A DNA stretch of 48,671 nt, taken from NCBI GenBank assembly GCA_903845045.1, contig CAIMWA010000249.1, forward strand, positions 1-48,671, written 5' to 3'. This document shows positions 7,844 through 17,616 of the stretch, one piece after another. The notes under the pieces were generated by a model. The model searched no databases. It was given only the letters and a program-made list of their open reading frames with translations, and was not told the DNA's origin. Each line of letters begins with the position of its first letter. Positions within the stretch are counted from its first letter, which is position 1. This DNA is from an uncultured delta proteobacterium (GTDB taxonomy: Bacteria > Myxococcota_A > Polyangia > Polyangiales > Ga0077539). The translations under genes were made by a program, and so were the position numbers.

Positions 7844-8797
7844 GTGAGGGTGCTGCTCACCGGCGCCGCCGGATTCATCGGCAGCCACACCGCCGAGGCG
7901 CTGCTCGCGCGCGGCGACACGGTGGTCGGACTCGACAATTTCAACGCCTTCTACGACCCGGCGTTGAAGCGCCGGAACGCCGCCCGGCTCGCGACGCACC
8001 CCGGTTTCACGCTCGTGGAGGGCGACCTTTGCGACGAGGGCGCTCTCGACGCCGCGTTCACCGCCGCGGCCCCCGACGCCGTCGTGCACCTTGCCGCGTG
8101 GGCCGGCGTGCGGCCGTCCATCGACGCCCCCGACGTCTACGTCGAAGCGAACGTGCGGGGGCTCACCCGCGTGCTCGAAGCCATGCGCCGGCGGTCCGTG
8201 CCGCGCCTCGTCTTCGCGTCGTCGTCGTCGGTGTACGGCGGGCGCACCGAGGTTCCGTTCCGCGAGACCGACCCCGTGGACCGTCCGATCTCGCCCTACG
8301 CGGCCACGAAGAAGGCCGGCGAGGTGCTCTGCGCCACGTGGCACCATCTCTACGGCATCCATGTCGCTGGGCTGCGTTACTTCACCGTGTATGGACCCCG
8401 GCAGCGGCCCGAGATGGCGATCCACAAGTTCGCCACGATGATCGCTCGCGGCCGCTCCATTCCGCTCTACGGCGACGGCGGGAGCGCGCGGGACTACACG
8501 TACATCGACGACATCGTGCAGGGCACCGTGGCCGCGCTCGACCGCTGCGAGGGCTACGAGCTCTACAACCTCGGCGAGTCGCACACGACGCGCCTCGACG
8601 ACCTCGTCGAGAAGCTCGGGCGCGCGCTCGGCATGCCCGTGAAGACGCATCACGAACCCGACCAGCCCGGTGACGTGCCGATCACCTTCGCCGACGTCGC
8701 CAAGGCCCGGGAGCGCCTGGGGTACCGCCCGACGACGCTCATCGACGAGGGCCTCGCGCGCTTCGCCGAGTGGTTCCACCGCGAGGGCGTTCACTGA
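7844..8797 (+). CDS. NAD-dependent epimerase/dehydratase (UDP-glucuronate 4-epimerase-like)
   Basis: 317 residues with a GTG start at 7844. The Rossmann motif TGAAGFIGSH (residues 6-15) binds NAD, and the catalytic SSSSVYGG serine/threonine block and SPYAATKKAGE (YxxxK) are in the expected places. The DNFNAFYDPALKRRN segment and overall length resemble UDP-glucuronate 4-epimerases and other extended short-chain sugar-nucleotide epimerases. It would act in the cytoplasm to supply sugars for surface polysaccharide, although no other sugar-pathway gene lies next to it. The stop is 2 bp from the start of the FHIPEP gene, suggesting cotranscription with that unexpected partner. Exact substrate is an inference. 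Confidence 0.88.
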   Translation: MRVLLTGAAGFIGSHTAEALLARGDTVVGLDNFNAFYDPALKRRNAARLATHPGFTLVEGDLCDEGALDAAFTAAAPDAVVHLAAWAGVRPSIDAPDVYVEANVRGLTRVLEAMRRRSVPRLVFASSSSVYGGRTEVPFRETDPVDRPISPYAATKKAGEVLCATWHHLYGIHVAGLRYFTVYGPRQRPEMAIHKFATMIARGRSIPLYGDGGSARDYTYIDDIVQGTVAALDRCEGYELYNLGESHTTRLDDLVEKLGRALGMPVKTHHEPDQPGDVPITFADVAKARERLGYRPTTLIDEGLARFAEWFHREGVH

Positions 8798-8799
8798 CG

Positions 8800-10506
8800 A
8801 TGCGCGCGGGGCACCTCGCGCGATTCGACCCGTGGATCCGCGGCGCGGCCGTGGCGGTGCTCGTGTTCGTGCTCGTCGTCCCGGTGCCCGCCCCGGTGCT
8901 CGACGTGCTCCTCGCGGCCAACGCCGGCCTCGCCGTCGCCGTCCTGGCCGCGTGCGCGGCCGCCGCCCCGCCGAGGATCGCCGCGTCGCTTCCCTCGGTG
9001 CTGCTCGGCGCCACGGTCTTTCGGCTGGCCCTCGAGCTCGCGGCGTCGCGCGCGATCCTCTCCGGCGGCGACGCTGGACGGGTCATCGGCGCCTTCGGCG
9101 CGGCCGCGGTGCACGGCGATGCCATCGTCGGTGCGGCGGTCTTCGGCATCCTCGCGCTGGTGCAGTGGATCGTCGTGGCGCAGGGCGGCGAGCGCGTCGC
9201 CGAGGTCGCGGCGCGCTTCGCCCTCGACGCGATGCCGGGCCAGCAGCTCGCCATCGACGGCGCCATCCGCGCGGGCTCCATGGACGCGCGCCAGGGTGCT
9301 TCGGAGCGCGCCGCCGCCGAGCGCGCCGCGGTCCGCGCGGGGGCCATGGACGGCGCGATGCGCTTCGTGAAGGGCGACACCCTCGCCGGCGTGGCCATCG
9401 TGGCGGTGAACTTCGGCGCAGGCACGGCGCTCGGAGCCCTCCGTAGGGGCATGACGGCGTCCTCGGCGGCGGAGCATTTCGCGACCCTCGCCATCGGCCA
9501 GGGCCTCGTCGCGCAGGTGCCGAGCATGCTCCTCGCGACGGCCGCCACCCTCGCGGTGTCGCGTCCTCGCGCGGCGACGTCCGCAGCGCTCTTCGGCCCC
9601 GCGCCGCTGCGAACGGCGGCCGCGGTGCTGCTCCTCGTGAGCGTCGCGCCGGGGTTCCCGCTGCTGCCCTTCGGGGTCGTCGCGGCGGCGCTGCTCGCGG
9701 CGTCCTTCGCGCCCGCCCCGGCGGCACCAGCGCCCCGCGCGCGCATCACCCGATCGCCCTCTTCGGCCCCGGCCCACGAGCTCCGCGCGGCGTGGGAAGC
9801 GCACTTCGCGTTGCTGGGCGTGGCGCCGCCCGCGATGACCGTCGCCGACGGCCCCGACGGCTCCGTCGAGCTCGACGGGGTGCCGTGCCATCAGGGCGAG
9901 TGCGATGCCGCCTCGGTGCGAGACGCTGCGTCCCGCGCGGCCCTCCGCTGCGCCGACGTCGATGACACCGAGCGCGCGCTGGCCGCCCTCGCCCCCGTCG
10001 CTCCGGCGCTGGTGCGGACGGCCCTGGCTGCGGCGCCCCTGGTGGAGTTCTCGGCGCTGCGGCGGTGGTTCCTCGAGGAGGGCGTTCCCGTGGCCGACAC
10101 CCGGGAGCTCCTCGACGCGGTGGTGCGCGCTGGACCGTTCTCGGAGCCCGCCGAGGCCTGGCGACGTCGCGTGCGACGCGGCTGTCCGTCGCTGGTGCAG
10201 GCCGCCCCGACGCCGGTCGAGAGCTCCGCATGGATGATCGGCGCGACGCTGGAGGCCGCGCTGCGCGACGACCTCGCGCGCCCCGGCGCCGTCGTCTCGG
10301 CCTCGCTCGCCGAGGACCTGCGCGCCCTCGTCGACGCTCGAAGCGACGGAGCGTCGGCAGTCGTCATCGTGGCCGCGGAGCCCGTGCGACGCGCGGTCTG
10401 GAGCTGCCTGCGCGACCGCGAACCGAAGGCGACGGTGCGATCGCCGGAGGAGCTCCCCGACGGGGGCCCCGTCACGCTCCGCGGCGTGCTCGACCCAGGA
10501 ATGTGA
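8800..10506 (+). CDS. FHIPEP-family protein (FlhA/SctV-like), shortened
   Basis: 568 residues, against about 680-700 for FlhA or SctV. The N-terminal half carries around 6-8 hydrophobic segments. The FHIPEP signature is at about residues 129-147 (RVAEVAARFALDAMPGQQLA), with Q in place of the usual Lys in PGKQ. The Asp that follows in AID, which corresponds to the proton-coupling Asp208 of Salmonella FlhA, is kept, as is FRLALELAASR. The C-terminal cytoplasmic domain is reduced but retains VEFSALRRWFLEEGVPVADT. FlhA/SctV forms the nonameric export gate of flagella and type III secretion systems. No other export gene is nearby. It may be an orphan, a divergent duplicate or part of a split locus. 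Convergent with the LysM gene after 6 bp. Confidence 0.82.
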   Translation: MRAGHLARFDPWIRGAAVAVLVFVLVVPVPAPVLDVLLAANAGLAVAVLAACAAAAPPRIAASLPSVLLGATVFRLALELAASRAILSGGDAGRVIGAFGAAAVHGDAIVGAAVFGILALVQWIVVAQGGERVAEVAARFALDAMPGQQLAIDGAIRAGSMDARQGASERAAAERAAVRAGAMDGAMRFVKGDTLAGVAIVAVNFGAGTALGALRRGMTASSAAEHFATLAIGQGLVAQVPSMLLATAATLAVSRPRAATSAALFGPAPLRTAAAVLLLVSVAPGFPLLPFGVVAAALLAASFAPAPAAPAPRARITRSPSSAPAHELRAAWEAHFALLGVAPPAMTVADGPDGSVELDGVPCHQGECDAASVRDAASRAALRCADVDDTERALAALAPVAPALVRTALAAAPLVEFSALRRWFLEEGVPVADTRELLDAVVRAGPFSEPAEAWRRRVRRGCPSLVQAAPTPVESSAWMIGATLEAALRDDLARPGAVVSASLAEDLRALVDARSDGASAVVIVAAEPVRRAVWSCLRDREPKATVRSPEELPDGGPVTLRGVLDPGM

Positions 10507-10512
10507 GGGCGA

Positions 10513-11724
10513 TCAGTAGCCGCGGCGCATGACCACCGGCGCGCCGAGCTCGAGCTCGTGGGCGCTGAGGGTCACGAGGCACAGCGAGGTGCGAGGGTGC
10601 ACCGCGATGGTGGTCATCTCGCCGAACACCTCGACGGGAAGCTCGTCGTTCGGGCGCGAGTTGCTGGCGTCCGGCGCGTGGTCGACGTGGCCGTCGCCGT
10701 CGCGGTCGATCTCCTGCACGCGCACGCCGCGGCCCTGGTCGGCCACCGACGTGCGCCACGGATCGCCCCGCTGCAGGATGAAGAAGCGGTTCCCGAGGCG
10801 CACGCCGTCCTCGGAGCCGCGATCGACGATGACGACGAAATTGCTCCCCGAGAAGGTGCGCACCGTCGGCGTCGCGATGATGTGCGCCGTGAGGTCGCGG
10901 TCGTTCGCCACCGGCGGCACCGGGAGGAACTGCCGCTGGATCATGGCCACCCGCTCGCCGCGCTCGATGGGCTCGAGCGACTCGGTGATGCGGCACGTGG
11001 CGATGTGGCGATGCGCATCCCACGAGTCGACGACCACGGTGCCGAGCACGCGCACGACGCGGCCCGAGTCGCGGTCTGCGGCCTGCGTGGCCTGGGCCTC
11101 GGCGTAGACGGTGTAGCTCTCGCCGACGTTCGGCGCGCGCCGCTCGAACTCCACGTACGTCTGGTCTCCCTCGGACAGCAGCATGCCGTCCTCCGGGGCG
11201 CCGACGATGGAGCCCGAGTACGAGATGTCGTCGGTGGTCGCCCACGCGCTCTCGCGCAGGAAGATCGTCCCCCGCGGGAACCTCGGCGCCGAGCGCTCGA
11301 TGCGAACGCCGCCGCCGCGCGTGGGCGAGATCGTCGTCGTCGCGGCCGGTCCGCCGCTGACGACCTCGGACGCGAGCAGCAGGCGCACCTGGTCACCCGG
11401 GTAGATCCAGTGCGGGTTCGTGATCTGCGGGTTGCGCGCCCAGACGCGCGGCCAGAACCAGGGGTTCTCGAAGTAGTACCCGGAGATGTCCCAGAGCGTG
11501 TCGCCGGAGTTCACGGTGTGGAACTCCGGCACGAAGCCCGCCGTCGCCGTCGGCTGGCTGGAGCCTCCGGCCGGTGCCGCTCCGTTGCTGAGCGTGATCG
11601 TGGCGCGGGGACGCGTCGCGATCGCCGCCGGCGTCGCCTCGTCGCTCACCGTCGCCTGCGCGTGCGCGAGCGCCGGCACCGCCAGCGCCGTCGCTACCCA
11701 GGGCCATCGCCAGAAGAACCTCAT
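10513..11724 (-). CDS. Exported LysM-domain protein
   Basis: 403 residues. An N-terminal signal peptide (VATALAVPALAHAQA, cleavage near residue 23) precedes a proline/threonine-rich spacer and one LysM repeat at about residues 67-117 (FHTVNSGDTLWDISGYYFEN, ending IYPGDQVRLL). The WFWPRVWARNPQITNPHWI insert is typical of proteobacterial LysM proteins in which the domain binds peptidoglycan. The remaining 280 residues are beta-rich, including ERGERVAMIQRQF and a DRDGDGHVDHAPD acidic loop that could bind calcium. The start overlaps the stop of the upstream CpoB-like gene by 4 bp (ATGA), so the two are probably made together for an envelope task. Confidence 0.87.
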   Translation of the reverse strand: MRFFWRWPWVATALAVPALAHAQATVSDEATPAAIATRPRATITLSNGAAPAGGSSQPTATAGFVPEFHTVNSGDTLWDISGYYFENPWFWPRVWARNPQITNPHWIYPGDQVRLLLASEVVSGGPAATTTISPTRGGGVRIERSAPRFPRGTIFLRESAWATTDDISYSGSIVGAPEDGMLLSEGDQTYVEFERRAPNVGESYTVYAEAQATQAADRDSGRVVRVLGTVVVDSWDAHRHIATCRITESLEPIERGERVAMIQRQFLPVPPVANDRDLTAHIIATPTVRTFSGSNFVVIVDRGSEDGVRLGNRFFILQRGDPWRTSVADQGRGVRVQEIDRDGDGHVDHAPDASNSRPNDELPVEVFGEMTTIAVHPRTSLCLVTLSAHELELGAPVVMRRGY

Positions 11725-12638
11725 CGTCCTCGCCTCTCGTCGCGAAGCCGGCGCGCAGCTTCGGAATCAGGATGCTCCGCGAGCAGCCGCTCGCCCGCCC
11801 GCTCGGCGCCCGGTCCGTCGCCGGTCCGCGCGAGCGCGCCCCGCAGAGCGTAGAGCGCATCGGGCACCTTGTTGCCAACCGGAAACGTCTCGAGCAGCGT
11901 CCGAAGGTCGGCCACGGCCCGCGTGGCGTCGCCCTCCCGGAGCCTGCACTGGGCTCGCCAATAGAGGGCGTTGTCCGCGTGCGGGTGCGCCGGCCAGCGC
12001 TCGAGGAACCTCGTGAACGCCGCCGTCGCGTCGCTGCAATGACCCGACCGGGCCTGCGCGAGCGCCGCGTCGTACGCCGTCGCCGCCGCGGGATCCAGGG
12101 TGCCCGAAGGCGCCACCGCGTGGCCGTTGTGCTGCGCATCCCCCAGAGGCATCGGCCCCGGCCCCGAGGGGACCGACGGCGACGAGGGCTGCAGCGGCCG
12201 CCCCGGCGTGGCCGGCGGCAGCGGCGCCACCGGAAGGCGCTCGTTGGCGTGCACGACGAAGGCCTCGCTCTCGGGAATCCGATCGTTCCGCGAGATGCGC
12301 ACCGCGGGAAGGTCCGGCGACGCGGCCGGTCCCTCGACGTCGCCGTCGGGGTGCACCGACGCGGCGTCGATGCGAATCGGCTCGTCGGGGGTCACTTCGG
12401 CGCCGAGGCGGATCGTGGCGCGGCGGGCGATGTTCACGGCCGCGCGACGGGACGCCTGCGCGGGGTCGTCGGTCACCACGACGCGCTGCCGAAGCTGGTC
12501 GAGCTGCGCCGCCTGGCGCTCCTGCTCGCTGCGCATGCGCCGCAGGTCGGCCTCCATCCGATCGAAGGTGGGGCTCGAGTACGAGGCGCACCCCCACCCG
12601 ACGAGCGTCAACGACAGCGCGATGGCCTTGGTTCGCAT
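11721..12638 (-). CDS. CpoB/YbgF-like TPR lipoprotein
   Basis: 305 residues, ATG at 12638. A short hydrophobic N-terminus ends in GWGC (Cys17), a possible lipidation site although the lipobox is imperfect. A predicted coiled coil follows (about residues 24-50, RMEADLRRMRSEQERQAAQL), then a proline-rich linker and C-terminal tetratricopeptide repeats (about 195-300, AYDAALAQARSGHCSDATAA, HADNALYWRAQC). The arrangement of coiled coil, linker and TPR with HPHADNALYW is that of CpoB/YbgF, which coordinates peptidoglycan synthesis with Tol-Pal in the periplasm. No tol or pal genes are in the window. Coupled by a 4-bp overlap to the LysM gene. It is transcribed divergently from dprA across an 87-bp gap. 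Confidence 0.8.
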   Translation of the reverse strand: MRTKAIALSLTLVGWGCASYSSPTFDRMEADLRRMRSEQERQAAQLDQLRQRVVVTDDPAQASRRAAVNIARRATIRLGAEVTPDEPIRIDAASVHPDGDVEGPAASPDLPAVRISRNDRIPESEAFVVHANERLPVAPLPPATPGRPLQPSSPSVPSGPGPMPLGDAQHNGHAVAPSGTLDPAAATAYDAALAQARSGHCSDATAAFTRFLERWPAHPHADNALYWRAQCRLREGDATRAVADLRTLLETFPVGNKVPDALYALRGALARTGDGPGAERAGERLLAEHPDSEAARRLRDERRGR

Positions 12639-12725
12639 GGCACCCCGCACACTAGAGCGCTCCCGCGGGCTCGCCAAGAAAGTGCACGACGCAACCGCGG
12701 GGCCGTACCCGGCGAGAACGCGCCC

Positions 12726-13679
12726 ATGGACGCCCACGCCCCCTACGAAGCCCTCTCGCTCCCCGTCGCCGGCCGCCTCGACCCCCGCTGGGACCCGCTC
12801 TGGATCCTCGGCGATCCCAGCGCCCTCGCGTCGCCGCTGGTCGCGATCATCGGCACGCGCATGCCCGATCCCGCCGCGCGCACCCTCGCCCTCACCCTCG
12901 CCCGGGACCTCTCGGTGCGCGGCATCGGCGTGCTCTCCGGCGGCGCGCTCGGCATCGACGCCGCCGCCCACGCCGGCGTGCTCGACGCCAAGGGACGCAC
13001 CGCGGTGGTGCTGCCGTGCGGCCTCGAGCACACCTACCCTCGGCGCCACGCCGCGCTCTATCGGGAGATCGTCGCGCTCGGCGGCGCGCTCGTCTCGCAG
13101 TTTCCGCCGGAGACGCCGCCCACCCACTGGACCTTTCCCCGTCGCAACGAGCTCGTCGCCGCGCTCGCGGACCTGGTAGTGGTCGTCCAGGCCCCCGATC
13201 CGTCGGGAGCGTTGCTGGCTGCGAGCGCGGCGCGCGCGGCCGGGCGGCGGTTGATGACCGTGCCGGCGTCGCCCTTCGACAGACGGGCCCGCGGCAACCT
13301 TCGGCTCCTTCGCGCCGGAGCCCGCCCGTGCATGCACGCCGACGACGTGGTGGCCTACCTCGCGGAGACCGACGGACCCCTCTTCGCGGCGCGCGAACCC
13401 GTGGCCGCGCGCCCCTCGCGTGCGACGCGCGCGACACGCCCACGCGAGCCCGAGCGCGCTCCATCGCGCACGCGAGGACCCGATCCAGCCACGCTGGACG
13501 CAGCCGGAACGCTCGTGTACGAAGCGCTCGCCGTCGGGCCGAGGCACGTCGAAGAGGTGGCCCAGGCGACGGGTCTCCCGGCCTTCCGTGCGCAGCAGAG
13601 CCTCTTGACGATGGTGCTGGCAGGATTCATCGAAGACCGCGGGGGAGGCATCTTTGCCCGTGCGGACGCACAAGGGTAG
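12726..13679 (+). CDS. dprA: DNA-processing protein DprA (Smf)
   Basis: 317 residues from the ATG at 12726. The extended Rossmann fold spans about residues 25-225 with VAIIGTR, SGGALGIDAAAHAGVL and VVLPCGLEHTYPRRH, all conserved in DprA. A C-terminal winged-helix DML1-like domain is at about 260-312 (VEEVAQATGLPAFRAQQSLL). DprA protects incoming single-stranded DNA and loads RecA during natural transformation. The usual N-terminal SAM-like domain is essentially absent, which is common in shorter DprA proteins. topA follows after 26 bp, an arrangement found in many bacteria. Confidence 0.92.
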   Translation: MDAHAPYEALSLPVAGRLDPRWDPLWILGDPSALASPLVAIIGTRMPDPAARTLALTLARDLSVRGIGVLSGGALGIDAAAHAGVLDAKGRTAVVLPCGLEHTYPRRHAALYREIVALGGALVSQFPPETPPTHWTFPRRNELVAALADLVVVVQAPDPSGALLAASAARAAGRRLMTVPASPFDRRARGNLRLLRAGARPCMHADDVVAYLAETDGPLFAAREPVAARPSRATRATRPREPERAPSRTRGPDPATLDAAGTLVYEALAVGPRHVEEVAQATGLPAFRAQQSLLTMVLAGFIEDRGGGIFARADAQG

Positions 13680-13705
13680 AGCCCCCCGCAATCGAAGGAG
13701 CAGTG

Positions 13706-16174
13706 ATGTCCAAGGCCTTGATCATCGTGGAGTCCCCGGCGAAGGCGAAGACGATCCAGAAGTACCTCGGCAAGGACTTCGAGGTGCTCGCCAGCAAGGG
13801 TCACATCCGTGATCTCCCGAAGTCGGGGCTGCAGGTCGACGTCGAGCACGGGTACGCGCCGAACTACGAGGTGCTCGACGACCACAAGTCGCTGGTAACC
13901 GACATGCGCCGTGCCGCCAAGGACGCCGACGAGATCTTCCTCGCGCCGGACCCGGACCGCGAGGGCGAGGCCATCGCGTGGCACATCGCGTACGAGCTGC
14001 GCAACGCGAAGAAGCCCATGCACCGCGTGGAGTTCCACGAGATCACGAAGAAGGGCGTGCAGCAGGGGCTCGCGAAGCCCCGCGAGGTCGATGGCCGTCG
14101 CTTCAACGCGCAGCAGGCCCGCCGCATCCTCGACCGGCTCATCGGCTACGAGCTCTCGCCGGTGCTCTGGAAGCGCCTGTGCCGCCAGGTCAACGGGCAC
14201 TACCTCTCCGCAGGGCGCGTGCAGTCCGCCGCCCTGCGCCTCATCGTCGACCGCGAGGACGAGATCATCGCGTTCGTTCCGCAGGAGTACTGGCCCGTCG
14301 GCGTCGAGCTGCTCGGCAAGAACCGCCCGGGGTTCCGCGCGAGCCTCGTCGAGACCGATGGCCGCAAGCTCGTGACGCCGACGCGCGAGCGCGTGGCGAA
14401 GCCCGGCGACTACGTGCTCGCCGACGCCGCCGCGGCCGAGGCCGTGACCGCCGACCTGCGCTCGGCGAAGTTCACCGTCACGTCCATCGAGCGCAAGGAG
14501 CGCCGCCGCCGCGCGCCGCCGCCGTACATCACGTCGTCGCTGCAGCGCGACGCGTCGAGCCGCCTCGGGTTCTCGGCCTCGCGCACGATGCAGGTCGCGC
14601 AGCGGCTCTACGAAGGCATCGACGTCGGCGCCGAAGGTCCCGTCGGTCTCATCACGTACATGCGTACCGACTCCACGCGCATGGCGGGCGAGGCCGTCGA
14701 GGGCGCACGCGGGTACATCGCGCAGCGCTTCGGCCGCGAGTTCGTCCCGGAGAAGCCCAACTTCTTCAAGACCAAGGGCAACGCCCAGGACGCCCACGAG
14801 GCCATCCGGCCGACGACGACGGAGCACCACCCCGACGCCATCAAGAAGTTCCTCAAGCCCGACGAGTTCAAGGTGTACCGCCTCATCTGGGAGCGCTTCA
14901 TCGCGTGCCAGATGGCCGAGGCCGTGTACGACCAGACCACCGTCACCATCGACGCCCAGGGCGCGCACAAGCACGGCCTCCGCGCCTCGGGACAGGTGCT
15001 GAAGTTCGCGGGCTGGCTCGAGGCGCAGGGAGCCTCGGAGCGCGCCGAGGAGGTCGCCGGCGAGGAGTCCGTGCGCGAGGGCGGCGCCACCGACGCCGAC
15101 GAGGAGCGCACGCTGCCCGCCATGTCCGAGGGCGAGGCGCTGAACCTCGTCGATCCGCCCGGCGTCGCGACGGAGCAGAAGTTCACGCAGCCGTCGCCGC
15201 GCTACAACGAAGGCACGCTGGTGAAGGCGCTCGAGGACCTCGGCATCGGCCGACCGAGCACCTACGCCGAGATCGTGTCGAAGGTTCTCTCCCGCGACTA
15301 CGTCGAGAAGCGCGACAAGCAGCTCGTTCCGACGCGCCTCGGGACCACCAAGACGCACGGCCTCCGCGCGCGCTTTCCCGACGTCGTCGACTACGACTTC
15401 ACCGCGCGCATCGAGCGCGACCTCGACGCCGTCGAGTCCGGCGACGCCGACTGGGTGCAGCTCGTCGACCGCATCTACAAGCCGTTCAAGAAGATCGTCG
15501 AGGCCGAGATGAGCTCCAAGGAGCCCGGCGTCGGCTGGCCCCGCCCGGAGCCGTCGGACCGCATCTGCGAGAAGTGCGGCTCGCCGATGGTCAAGCGCTG
15601 GGGTCCCAACAGCAACTTCTACGCGTGCACCGCGTACCCGAAGTGCAAGAACATCGTCGACGAGAACCCGGCGCCGGCGCCGGAGATCTACGCCGATCGC
15701 AAGTGCCCGAAGTGCGGCCGCGACCTGCTCGTGAAGACCCGCCGCGGCACCGACGAGCAGTTCCTGTCGTGCAGCGGTTGGCGCCGCAAGGAGCCTCTCT
15801 GCGACTACACCTCGCCGATGCCGCTGGGGCTCAACTGCCCGAAGTGCCGCGTGGGCGAGCTCATCAAGATCGGCGCGGCGAAGGGCCGCCGTCCGTTCTG
15901 GGGCTGCGCCAACTACGCGACGGAGATGAAGTGCGACTTCCGCCTCTTCACCGCGCCGGTGAAGGAGGCGTGTCCGCAGTGCGCCGCGACCTTCCTCACG
16001 CGCGCCGGCGGCAAGAGCCGTCCCGTGCTCAAGTGCCTCACCGAGGGCTGCGGCTTCGAGCGTGCGCTCGAGGGCGCCGAGGCCGGCGACGCCGAGGGTG
16101 ACGACGCCGCTCCGAGCGGCGCTCCCCGCACCGCCCGGCCGAAGCGAGCCGCCGGCGCCCGCGCCAAGCGCTGA
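13706..16174 (+). CDS. topA: DNA topoisomerase I
   Basis: 822 residues. GAAGGAG lies 5 nt before the ATG. The TOPRIM domain begins at the N-terminus ([19 protein letters not shown] with Glu9; acidic motif [14 protein letters not shown]). The catalytic tyrosine is Tyr318 in [12 protein letters not shown]. The C-terminal region carries four zinc-ribbon modules with CEKCG/CTAYPKC, CPKCG/CSGW, CPKCR/CANY and CPQCA/CLTEGC spacing. The tail is Ala/Lys/Arg-rich. A type IA enzyme, it relaxes negative supercoils through a 5'-phosphotyrosine link. It lies between dprA and trmFO with short gaps, probably in one transcript. Confidence 0.97.
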   Translation: MSKALIIVESPAKAKTIQKYLGKDFEVLASKGHIRDLPKSGLQVDVEHGYAPNYEVLDDHKSLVTDMRRAAKDADEIFLAPDPDREGEAIAWHIAYELRNAKKPMHRVEFHEITKKGVQQGLAKPREVDGRRFNAQQARRILDRLIGYELSPVLWKRLCRQVNGHYLSAGRVQSAALRLIVDREDEIIAFVPQEYWPVGVELLGKNRPGFRASLVETDGRKLVTPTRERVAKPGDYVLADAAAAEAVTADLRSAKFTVTSIERKERRRRAPPPYITSSLQRDASSRLGFSASRTMQVAQRLYEGIDVGAEGPVGLITYMRTDSTRMAGEAVEGARGYIAQRFGREFVPEKPNFFKTKGNAQDAHEAIRPTTTEHHPDAIKKFLKPDEFKVYRLIWERFIACQMAEAVYDQTTVTIDAQGAHKHGLRASGQVLKFAGWLEAQGASERAEEVAGEESVREGGATDADEERTLPAMSEGEALNLVDPPGVATEQKFTQPSPRYNEGTLVKALEDLGIGRPSTYAEIVSKVLSRDYVEKRDKQLVPTRLGTTKTHGLRARFPDVVDYDFTARIERDLDAVESGDADWVQLVDRIYKPFKKIVEAEMSSKEPGVGWPRPEPSDRICEKCGSPMVKRWGPNSNFYACTAYPKCKNIVDENPAPAPEIYADRKCPKCGRDLLVKTRRGTDEQFLSCSGWRRKEPLCDYTSPMPLGLNCPKCRVGELIKIGAAKGRRPFWGCANYATEMKCDFRLFTAPVKEACPQCAATFLTRAGGKSRPVLKCLTEGCGFERALEGAEAGDAEGDDAAPSGAPRTARPKRAAGARAKR

Positions 16175-16199
16175 TCCCGAACCAAGGGCACCCACGACG

Positions 16200-17609
16200 A
16201 TGAGCTCCTCGCTTCGCGCCACGGTGGTCGGCGGCGGTCTCGCGGGCTGCGAGGCGGCGTGGCAGCTCGCCTGCCGCGGCGTCGAGGTGACGCTCGTCGA
16301 ACAGAAGCCGCTGCGACGCACGCCCGCACAGTCGAGCGACGCGCTCGCCGAGCTGGTGTGCTCGAACTCGCTGCGCGGGGCCGCCCTCGCCAACGCCGTC
16401 GGACTGCTGAAGGAAGAGCTGCGGCGCGCGGGGTCGCTGATCCTCACGGCGGCGGACCTCACCGCGGTCCCTGCGGGCGGCGCCCTCGCGGTGGACCGTG
16501 AGTCCTTCGGCGCGACGGTCTCGGCGGCCATCGACGCGCACCCGCGCATCACACGCATCGCGGCCGAGGTGACGGCGATTCCCGACGAGCGCCCGGTGGT
16601 GCTGGCGACGGGGCCGCTCACCGGCGACGCCCTCGCCGCTGCGCTCACCGCGGCGCTCGGCGAGGAGCAGCTCGCCTATTACGACGCCATCGCCCCCATC
16701 GTCGCGGCGGACTCCATCGACGAGAGCCGGGTGTTCCGCCAGTCGCGCTACGACAAGGGCGGCGACGACGCCTACGTGAACTGCCCGCTGGACGAGGACG
16801 GCTACCACGCGTTCGTGGACGCGCTGCTCGCCGCGGACAAGGTCGCGCCGCGCGCCTTCGAGGAGCCGAGGTACTTCGAGGGCTGCCTCCCCGTGGAGGT
16901 GATGGCTTCGCGTGGACGAGAGACGCTGGCCTTCGGTCCGATGAAGCCCGTGGGCCTCGTCGACCCGCGCACCGGCCGCTCGCCGTACGCCGCGGTGCAG
17001 CTCCGCCAGGAGGACTTCGCGGCGACCGCGTACAACCTCGTGGGCTTCCAGACGCGCATGACGTGGGGCGCGCAGGCGAAGGTGTTCCGCATGCTGCCCG
17101 GGCTCGAGAACGCCGAGTTTCTTCGCTTCGGATCGGTGCACCGGAACACCTTCGTGAACGCCCCGAAGGTGCTCACGCGCTCGCTCGAGCTGCGCGCCCT
17201 GCCTGGGGTGTTCCTCGCCGGACAGATCACCGGCGTCGAGGGCTACGTCGAGAGCGCGGCGTGCGGCTTCGTGTGCGGCGTCATGCTCGCACGGTCGCTG
17301 CGCGGCGAGACGTCGGAGCCCCCGCCACCGACCACCGCGATGGGCGGACTGATGACGCACCTCGCGACGGCGCGCGAAGACTTCCAGCCGTCCAACGTCA
17401 CCTGGGCGCTCTTGCCGCCGATCGCGGATCCAGGGCGCAAGAAGATCCCGAAGATCGAGCGCATCGCACGGGCGGGAGCAAGGGCCCTCGCAGACTTCGA
17501 CGGGTGGAACGCCGTCGTCGCCGAGGGCTTCGAACGCGGGGTCGTGGAGCGGGTGACGGTGGCCTCCACCGCAGCGTCGACGGCGGCGTCCTGCGCGTCC
17601 GGGGTCTGA
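16200..17609 (+). CDS. trmFO: Folate-dependent tRNA (uracil-5-)-methyltransferase TrmFO
   Basis: 469 residues. The FAD-binding motif [19 protein letters not shown] is at about residues 8-26, [11 protein letters not shown] and [11 protein letters not shown] follow, and the hallmark blocks [30 protein letters not shown] and [13 protein letters not shown] are all present. The enzyme uses methylenetetrahydrofolate and FAD to make ribothymidine at position 54 of tRNA. It ends 7 bp from the convergent lipoprotein gene. The C-terminal tail ([10 protein letters not shown]) is low complexity and probably disordered. Confidence 0.95.
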   Translation: MSSSLRATVVGGGLAGCEAAWQLACRGVEVTLVEQKPLRRTPAQSSDALAELVCSNSLRGAALANAVGLLKEELRRAGSLILTAADLTAVPAGGALAVDRESFGATVSAAIDAHPRITRIAAEVTAIPDERPVVLATGPLTGDALAAALTAALGEEQLAYYDAIAPIVAADSIDESRVFRQSRYDKGGDDAYVNCPLDEDGYHAFVDALLAADKVAPRAFEEPRYFEGCLPVEVMASRGRETLAFGPMKPVGLVDPRTGRSPYAAVQLRQEDFAATAYNLVGFQTRMTWGAQAKVFRMLPGLENAEFLRFGSVHRNTFVNAPKVLTRSLELRALPGVFLAGQITGVEGYVESAACGFVCGVMLARSLRGETSEPPPPTTAMGGLMTHLATAREDFQPSNVTWALLPPIADPGRKKIPKIERIARAGARALADFDGWNAVVAEGFERGVVERVTVASTAASTAASCASGV

Positions 17610-17616
17610 CCGAGCG

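Noticed and set aside
8800..10506. Part of a flagellar or type III secretion operon
   Set aside because: Neighbours are a sugar epimerase and a LysM protein; no second export-apparatus gene is visible.
13355..16648. A 1097-codon open frame on the minus strand across dprA, topA and trmFO
   Set aside because: It is antisense to three well-conserved genes; high-GC codon use creates long shadow frames on the opposite strand.
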